From Bacteroidota bacterium (lineage in GTDB: Bacteria; Bacteroidota; Bacteroidia; Chitinophagales; Chitinophagaceae): DNA of 64,000 bases. A model generated the notes under the pieces. It did not search any database, had not been told where the DNA came from, and was given only the letters and a program-made list of their open reading frames with translations. Below, one piece after another: positions 59,803-64,000 of the stretch (position 1 is its first letter; every line of letters begins with the position of its first letter). The position numbers were made by a program, and so were the translations under genes. Location of the stretch: positions 34,181 through 98,180 of the forward strand of contig JAFEAF010000014.1 in the NCBI GenBank assembly GCA_018266555.1, read 5' to 3'.

Positions 59803-59842
59803 TATCTTCGTCTATCATACAAACTTCCATAATATGAAGTTT
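59803..59842 (+). promoter_or_regulatory. Promoter and 5'-leader hairpin of rny
   Basis: A -7-like box TATCTTCG (59803-59810) is followed by a hairpin with arms AAACTTC (59821-59827) and GAAGTTT (59836-59842) at the expected 5' end of the mRNA, about 43 bases before the ATG. A 5' hairpin could affect RNA stability or regulation, but there is no direct evidence. Confidence 0.4.
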
Positions 59843-59885
59843 TTATCAATAAATAACATTGAGCAAAATTTAAACAAAAAAATTC

Positions 59886-61451
59886 ATGGATCCGAATATT
59901 GTATTCATTATAATTGGTGTATCTGGCTTAATCGTTGGCATTATAGCGGGTAAATTAATATTTGCAAAAAATACCCGCAAAAAGATAGAAGAAGCTGAAC
60001 TACAATCTCAAAATATCCTGAAGGAAGCCGAACTAAGAGCAGAAACCATCCGGAAAGAGAAAGAACTGGAGGCAAAGGAGAAATTTGTTCAAATGAAAGC
60101 TTCTCATGACAAAGAAGTGTCGGAAAGAAACAGGAAGATGAGTGAAAGTGAAAACCGTGTACGACAAAAAGAACAATCCATCAACCAAAAAGAAGGAAAC
60201 CTGGATCGCCAAATCAAAGAAAATGAGGTCATCAAAGAAAACCTCAGCCGGCAGATTGAGTTGGTTAATATAAAAAGAACTGAACTGGAAAAGCACCAGG
60301 AGGAGCATATTCGCCGGCTCGAAAAAATTGCGGCTCTCTCTGCTGAAGAAGCAAAATCTCAATTAGTAGAAAGCCTGAAACATGAAGCTCAGACACAAGC
60401 AATGAGTTTGCAGCAGGAAATAATAGAAGAAGCAAAACAAAAGGCTAACAAAGAAGCCAGAAAGATCATTATTCAGACTATTCAACGAACTGCTGCAGAA
60501 CAGGCTATTGAAAACTCTATTACTGTTTTTAATCTGGAAAGCGATGAGATAAAAGGCCAGATCATTGGACGAGAAGGAAGAAATATCCGGGCTATTGAGG
60601 CGGCCACTGGTGTTGACCTTATTGTGGATGATACTCCGGAAGCTATTCTTTTATCATCTTTTGACCCACTCCGCCGCGAAATAGCAAGACTTAGTTTACA
60701 AAGATTAGTAACAGATGGACGCATCCACCCTGCTCGTATAGAAGAAGTAGTAGAAAAAACCAGGAAACAATTAGAAGATCAGGTAATGGAAATTGGGGAA
60801 AGAACTGTTATCGAGCTTGGTATTCATGGATTACATAAAGAATTAGTAAGAATGGTGGGTAGAATGAGGTTTCGTTCTTCCTATGGGCAAAATTTATTGA
60901 TGCATAGCCGGGAGACGGCAAATCTTTGCGCCATCATGGCTTCAGAATTAGGTTTGAATCCAAAGTTGGCAAAACGTGCCGGGCTTTTACATGATATAGG
61001 TAAAGTACCCGATGAAGAAACTGAGTTGAGCCATGCATTATTAGGAGCAAAACTTGCCGAAAAGTATGGAGAAAATCCTGCAGTAGTCAATGCAATTGGA
61101 GCACATCATGACGAAATGGAAATGCAGTACGTAATTTCCCCTATCATTCAGGCCTGTGATGCCATCAGTGGAGCCAGACCCGGTGCAAGACGGGAGATTA
61201 TGCAACAATATTTGCAACGGATCAGGGATCTCGAAACACTGGCTATGGGCTATACAGGTGTTGAAAAAGCCTATGCAATTCAGGCTGGCCGGGAATTACG
61301 TGTAATTGTTGAAGCTGATAAAGTTACCGACCAGGATTCCGAGAAACTTTCTTTTGAAATCGCTCAAAAAATACAAACTGAAATGACTTTCCCAGGACAG
61401 ATCAAAGTAACGGTAATCAGGGAAAAAAGAGCGGTAAACGTAGCAAGATAA
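59886..61451 (+). CDS. rny: Ribonuclease Y
   Basis: Membrane-anchored endoribonuclease that starts mRNA decay. 521 aa: an N-terminal membrane helix (about 4-26, [20 protein letters not shown]), a long coiled coil (about 28-205), the KH domain (about 208-275, [20 protein letters not shown] and [20 protein letters not shown]) and the HD phosphohydrolase domain with [40 protein letters not shown] and IGAHHDEME. The ending [14 protein letters not shown] is typical. The gene follows zapA on the same strand. Confidence 0.96.
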   Translation: MDPNIVFIIIGVSGLIVGIIAGKLIFAKNTRKKIEEAELQSQNILKEAELRAETIRKEKELEAKEKFVQMKASHDKEVSERNRKMSESENRVRQKEQSINQKEGNLDRQIKENEVIKENLSRQIELVNIKRTELEKHQEEHIRRLEKIAALSAEEAKSQLVESLKHEAQTQAMSLQQEIIEEAKQKANKEARKIIIQTIQRTAAEQAIENSITVFNLESDEIKGQIIGREGRNIRAIEAATGVDLIVDDTPEAILLSSFDPLRREIARLSLQRLVTDGRIHPARIEEVVEKTRKQLEDQVMEIGERTVIELGIHGLHKELVRMVGRMRFRSSYGQNLLMHSRETANLCAIMASELGLNPKLAKRAGLLHDIGKVPDEETELSHALLGAKLAEKYGENPAVVNAIGAHHDEMEMQYVISPIIQACDAISGARPGARREIMQQYLQRIRDLETLAMGYTGVEKAYAIQAGRELRVIVEADKVTDQDSEKLSFEIAQKIQTEMTFPGQIKVTVIREKRAVNVAR

Positions 61452-61578
61452 TGACTTAATCGTTTCATGTTTAACAGTTTAAGTGTATTAACAGAATAAC
61501 TGCATACTACTCTATGTCTATTTCCTAATCAGATAAACTTTTGATTAGCCAACCTACTATATTTTAACCATTTCACCC

Positions 61579-61586
61579 TATCTTTG
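61579..61586 (+). promoter_or_regulatory. -7 promoter box for rplS
   Basis: TATCTTTG, a perfect match, 19 bases before the rplS ATG. A clear -33 TTG is not seen at the right distance. Confidence 0.5.
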
Positions 61587-61605
61587 CAACCCCAAATAAT
61601 ACAGT

Positions 61606-61980
61606 ATGAATGCTATTAAATATGTTCATGAGCAACTAACCGGCAAAAAAGAGTTCCCAAATTTTAAGCCGGGTGACAACATTACTGTGAATTACAAAAT
61701 CATTGAAGGAAATAAAGAAAGAATCCAGTCATTTAAAGGTGATGTAATCAAACGCCAGGGTGTTGGACACACAGCCAGCTTTACCGTTCGAAAAATATCT
61801 GATGGTGTTGGCGTAGAAAGAGTTTTTCCTCTTTTCTCTCCAAACATTGACTCTATTATTTTAAACAAAACAGGCCATGTGCGTCGTGCAAAGTTATTCT
61901 ATCAACGTCGTCGCAGTGGCAAGAGTGCCCGGATTCGTGAAAAACGGATGACCACTGAAACCACTGTAGCGGCAGAATAA
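61606..61980 (+). CDS. rplS: 50S ribosomal protein L19
   Basis: 124 aa, normal length plus a short C-terminal tail. L19 lies at the 30S-50S interface. Signatures: PNFKPGDNITVNYKIIEGNK, FKGDVIKRQGVGHTASFTVR, KISDGVGVERVFPLFSPNID and KTGHVRRAKLFYQRRRSGKS (the RRAKLYYLRxxxGK motif). It stands as a single gene here: trmD and rpsP are not adjacent. It is followed by a terminator. Confidence 0.96.
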   Translation: MNAIKYVHEQLTGKKEFPNFKPGDNITVNYKIIEGNKERIQSFKGDVIKRQGVGHTASFTVRKISDGVGVERVFPLFSPNIDSIILNKTGHVRRAKLFYQRRRSGKSARIREKRMTTETTVAAE

Positions 61981-61999
61981 AAATTTAAAATATATCTTC

Positions 62000-62028
62000 A
62001 AAACCCCATGAATTACCAGGGTTTTTTT
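62000..62028 (+). terminator. Intrinsic terminator of rplS
   Basis: Arms AAAACCC (62000-62006) and GGGTTTT (62019-62025) with a 12-base loop, followed by more T (to 62028). Confidence 0.75.
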
Positions 62029-62088
62029 GTTTGTGGTTGTCCATACGTTAATGATAAATTTATTATTTACTTTTTTTCAGTTACTTAG

Positions 62089-62096
62089 TATCTTTG
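62089..62096 (+). promoter_or_regulatory. -7 promoter box for tatA
   Basis: TATCTTTG, a perfect match, 18 bases before the ATG at 62115. Confidence 0.5.
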
Positions 62097-62114
62097 ACTT
62101 CTAATTAGCTAATT

Positions 62115-62321
62115 ATGATACATGCAACTTTATTGGGTGTTTTGGGAACCAATGAAATCATCGTAATTCTTATCATCGTATTGCTACTCTTTGGTGGCCG
62201 TAAGATTCCTGAACTCATGAGAGGTCTTGGTAAAGGGATGCGTGAATTCAATGATGCCAAAAACAATGTGAAGAGAGAGATAGAAGATGGTGTAAGCGAT
62301 AAGAACAGCACCGCAAAATAA
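62115..62321 (+). CDS. tatA: Sec-independent protein translocase TatA/TatE-like
   Basis: Pore-forming component of the Tat export pathway. 68 aa. One N-terminal membrane helix (about residues 12-31, [20 protein letters not shown]) followed by the conserved [20 protein letters not shown] amphipathic helix and a charged tail. tatB and tatC are not adjacent. Exported proteins with twin-arginine motifs in the window (10.8 kb and 47.7 kb genes) suit a working Tat system. Confidence 0.9.
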   Translation: MIHATLLGVLGTNEIIVILIIVLLLFGGRKIPELMRGLGKGMREFNDAKNNVKREIEDGVSDKNSTAK

Positions 62322-62359
62322 ATGACCTTCTCTTTTCTTAACCCTTTTTCTTCATCGAA

Positions 62360-62375
62360 AAAAGCAAGAGCTTTT
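62360..62375 (+). promoter_or_regulatory. Hairpin overlapping the gatA start codon
   Basis: AAAAGC (62360-62365), loop AAGA, GCTTTT (62370-62375). Its 3' arm contains the first two bases of the TTG start of gatA (62374-62376). It is A/U-rich, so it may be a weak tatA terminator or a translation-initiation hairpin. Confidence 0.4.
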
Positions 62376-63813
62376 GTTTGAATTTTCTTCTATTGAGCAA
62401 TATCATGCCCAATTGCAGCAAGAAAATACTAACTGTGAATTGGTTGTACAGCAGTATCTCCGGAAAATAAAAGAAAAGAACCATTTAAATTCTTTTATTG
62501 AAGTTTTTGAAAAAGAGTCTTTAGAAAAAGCCAGGGAACTTGATCGTAAAAGAAAGACCGGTCATCCATTAAAAAAATTACACGGTGTTGTAATAGCATT
62601 GAAAGACGTAATCTGTTATCATGAACACCAGGTATCTGCCGCTTCAAATATTCTAAAAGGATTTTCTTCTGTCTATTCTGCTACTGTAGTGGAACGATTA
62701 ATAGCTGAAGACACTATCATAATCGGAAGAACAAATTGTGATGAATTTGCAATGGGTTCCACTAACGAAAACTCAGCTTACGGGAAAGTTTTAAATGCTT
62801 TTGATGAAACAAGAACTCCCGGTGGCTCCTCGGGGGGATCAGCCGTAGCTGTACAAGCCGGTCTATGTATGATTTCATTGGGAAGTGATACCGGCGGTTC
62901 TGTACGCCAACCGGCAGATTTTTGCGGAGTCGTTGGAATGAAACCGACTTATGGAAGAATTTCCCGATATGGACTGATTGCATATGCTTCATCTTTTGAC
63001 CAGATCGGAATTTTTGGAAAAACTATTGCAGACGTCAGTAAAATTCTGGAAGTAATATCCGGTAAAGATGAATTTGACAGCACCGTTTCTCAGAAAAAAA
63101 TAGAAGAATATTCACTCTTAATAAATGAAAAAAGGAAATTCAGTTTTGCTTTTTTCACGGAGGCATTGGAACACCCATCGCTTGATATCGAAATCGCTTC
63201 TTCAATAAAAAAATTAATCGAAGAACTGAGAACCGAAGGACATGAAGTAAACCCCGTTTCGTTTGAACTGCTCGACTATATCGTTCCGGCTTATTATATA
63301 TTGACAACTGCTGAAGCTTCTTCTAATCTTTCCCGGTATGATGGAGTAAAATTCGGATACCGAACTTCTGAAAATGACCTTGAGTTAGAAGAGCTTTATA
63401 AACGTACCAGAACTGAGGGTTTTGGTAAAGAAGTAAAACGGAGAATTATGCTGGGGACATTTGTACTCAGTGCCGGGTATTTTGATGCTTATTATACCCG
63501 TGCACAAAAAGTAAGAAAGAAATTAGTTGACAGAACAAATGAAATCTTTCAGGATTTTGATTTTATTATTCTTCCAACAGCTCCCACAACTGCTTTCAGG
63601 TTGGGAGAAAAAATGAATGACCCCATTGCGATGTACCTCGCAGATATCTATACTGTATTGGCAAATCTCACAGGAATCCCAGCCATCTCCATTCCGCTTT
63701 TTTATCATAGCAACGGTATGCCATTCGGATTGCAATTGATGTCAAAACAATTTAATGAATCATCCTTGCTGCAAATTTCAAATCAGCTCATGAAAAGGGG
63801 AATTCGTACTTAG
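62374..63813 (+). CDS. gatA: Aspartyl/glutamyl-tRNA amidotransferase subunit A
   Basis: Amidase subunit of GatCAB, which converts Glu-tRNA-Gln (and Asp-tRNA-Asn) to the amide form. 479 aa from a TTG start at 62374: the reading MFEFSSIEQYHAQLQQE is the expected N-terminus, and there is no in-frame ATG before the conserved core. Amidase signature: catalytic Lys in VVIALKDVICYHEHQVSAAS, the Gly/Ser-rich block GGSSGGSAVAVQAGLCMISL with GSDTGGSVRQPADFCGVVGM (cis-Ser and nucleophile Ser), and SYGRISRYGLIAYASSFDQI-type core nearby as TYGRISRYGLIAYASSFDQI. gatC and gatB are not in the window. Confidence 0.94.
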   Translation: MFEFSSIEQYHAQLQQENTNCELVVQQYLRKIKEKNHLNSFIEVFEKESLEKARELDRKRKTGHPLKKLHGVVIALKDVICYHEHQVSAASNILKGFSSVYSATVVERLIAEDTIIIGRTNCDEFAMGSTNENSAYGKVLNAFDETRTPGGSSGGSAVAVQAGLCMISLGSDTGGSVRQPADFCGVVGMKPTYGRISRYGLIAYASSFDQIGIFGKTIADVSKILEVISGKDEFDSTVSQKKIEEYSLLINEKRKFSFAFFTEALEHPSLDIEIASSIKKLIEELRTEGHEVNPVSFELLDYIVPAYYILTTAEASSNLSRYDGVKFGYRTSENDLELEELYKRTRTEGFGKEVKRRIMLGTFVLSAGYFDAYYTRAQKVRKKLVDRTNEIFQDFDFIILPTAPTTAFRLGEKMNDPIAMYLADIYTVLANLTGIPAISIPLFYHSNGMPFGLQLMSKQFNESSLLQISNQLMKRGIRT

Positions 63814-63823
63814 CATCCCAGAA

Positions 63824-64000
63824 TCAACCATCCTCTAAAATTTTTTTTATTGCCTTTGCTTTCAGAATACATTCTTCATACTCTTGTTCCGGTTCGCTAT
63901 AAAAAGTTATACCCGAACCGGTTTGAAAAGAAAGATATTTGTACTTTACATTATACATCAGGCTTCGTATTACAACATTAAAATCAAAATCGCCTTCCGG
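63824..64000 (-). CDS. pabB: PabB/TrpE-like chorismate-binding enzyme, C-terminal end (cut by window edge)
   Basis: The minus-strand frame is open from base 64000 to the stop TGA at 63824-63826, giving the last 58 residues of a chorismate-utilising enzyme. The visible ending, DFDFNVVIRSLMYNVKYKY, then LSFQTGSGITFYSEPEQEYE and ECILKAKAIKKILEDG, is that of aminodeoxychorismate synthase component I and relatives (VIRT/S motif, GxGI...D/E PExEYEExxxKA). The start lies beyond the right edge. PabB is favoured over TrpE or MenF by similarity of the tail; the call is not certain. It is convergent with gatA, with 10 bases between. Confidence 0.75.
   Translation of the reverse strand, partial: PEGDFDFNVVIRSLMYNVKYKYLSFQTGSGITFYSEPEQEYEECILKAKAIKKILEDG

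Noticed and set aside
1..64000. tRNA, rRNA or mobile elements
   Set aside because: No tRNA T-loop or rRNA-like stretch and no transposase, integrase or flanking repeats were seen; a tRNAscan-SE and ISfinder run would settle this.

Overview
The window is a contiguous piece of a Bacteroidota chromosome, most likely from the Chitinophagaceae or a close relative. The signs are a SusC/SusD pair, several proteins with C-terminal type IX secretion (T9SS) sorting domains, a ubiE-porT pair, a DUF1501/DUF1800 pair, AT-rich spacers, almost no Shine-Dalgarno sequences, and many -7 boxes of the Bacteroidota type TAnnTTTG (often TATCTTTG or TATCTTCG) just upstream of genes. I saw no rRNA, tRNA, CRISPR array, insertion sequence or prophage. 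Gene identities come from reading motifs; no database search was run.

Layout. 1-6.4 kb: an ECF sigma factor (cut by the left edge), a secreted protein of unknown role and a SusC/SusD outer-membrane uptake operon. 6.4-14.2 kb: an ABC-2 permease with an SRPBCC-like protein, folK with a deoxynucleoside kinase, an MFS exporter, an exported metallo-beta-lactamase-fold hydrolase, an Xre/RES toxin-antitoxin pair, a YkgJ-type cysteine-cluster protein and a sterol desaturase-like protein. 14.4-24 kb: gcvP, a lipoprotein e(P4)-type acid phosphatase, the E2 subunit of pyruvate dehydrogenase, a metallophosphoesterase fused to a PQQ-type beta-propeller, a DUF5723 envelope protein and a CoA-binding protein. 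24-31.3 kb: a secreted zinc protease with a sorting domain, a YkuK-like RNase H-fold protein, engB, ubiE-porT and a RemB/Wzi-like barrel. 31.3-40.3 kb: pyrC coupled to a MutS-like ATPase, a DUF6922/AbiEii toxin-antitoxin module, an M1 aminopeptidase, two tandem membrane-anchored paralogs of unknown function, and comM. 40.3-49.4 kb: a decayed four-helix-bundle gene, an ABC exporter, overlapping GH13 and GH127 glycosidase genes, and the DUF1501/DUF1800 pair. 49.7-64 kb: thiolase, pyrD-terC, rsmE, dnaB, an unknown protein, pheT, two small proteins, zapA, rny, rplS, tatA, gatA and the end of a pabB-like gene.

How it fits together. Most of the window is housekeeping: pyrimidine, folate and one-carbon metabolism, translation, replication, division and RNA turnover. 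Between these genes sit envelope and secretion functions (SusCD, PorT, T9SS cargo, TatA, Wzi-like barrel) and two small toxin-antitoxin modules.

Most notable observations: (i) short repeats of the kind usually found between genes lie in frame inside pyrC and pyrD, and possibly rsmE; (ii) a tandem pair of TM-anchored paralogs shares its upstream element too; (iii) the AbiEii-like toxin has Gly-Lys where the family has Gly-Gly/Ser, and its operon has a perfect palindrome in the promoter; (iv) a promoter lies inside an intrinsic-terminator hairpin directly at the start codon of the YkuK-like gene; (v) a phosphoesterase-propeller fusion. I found no clearly new multi-gene defence or biosynthetic system; the tandem paralog pair is the best candidate for undescribed biology.
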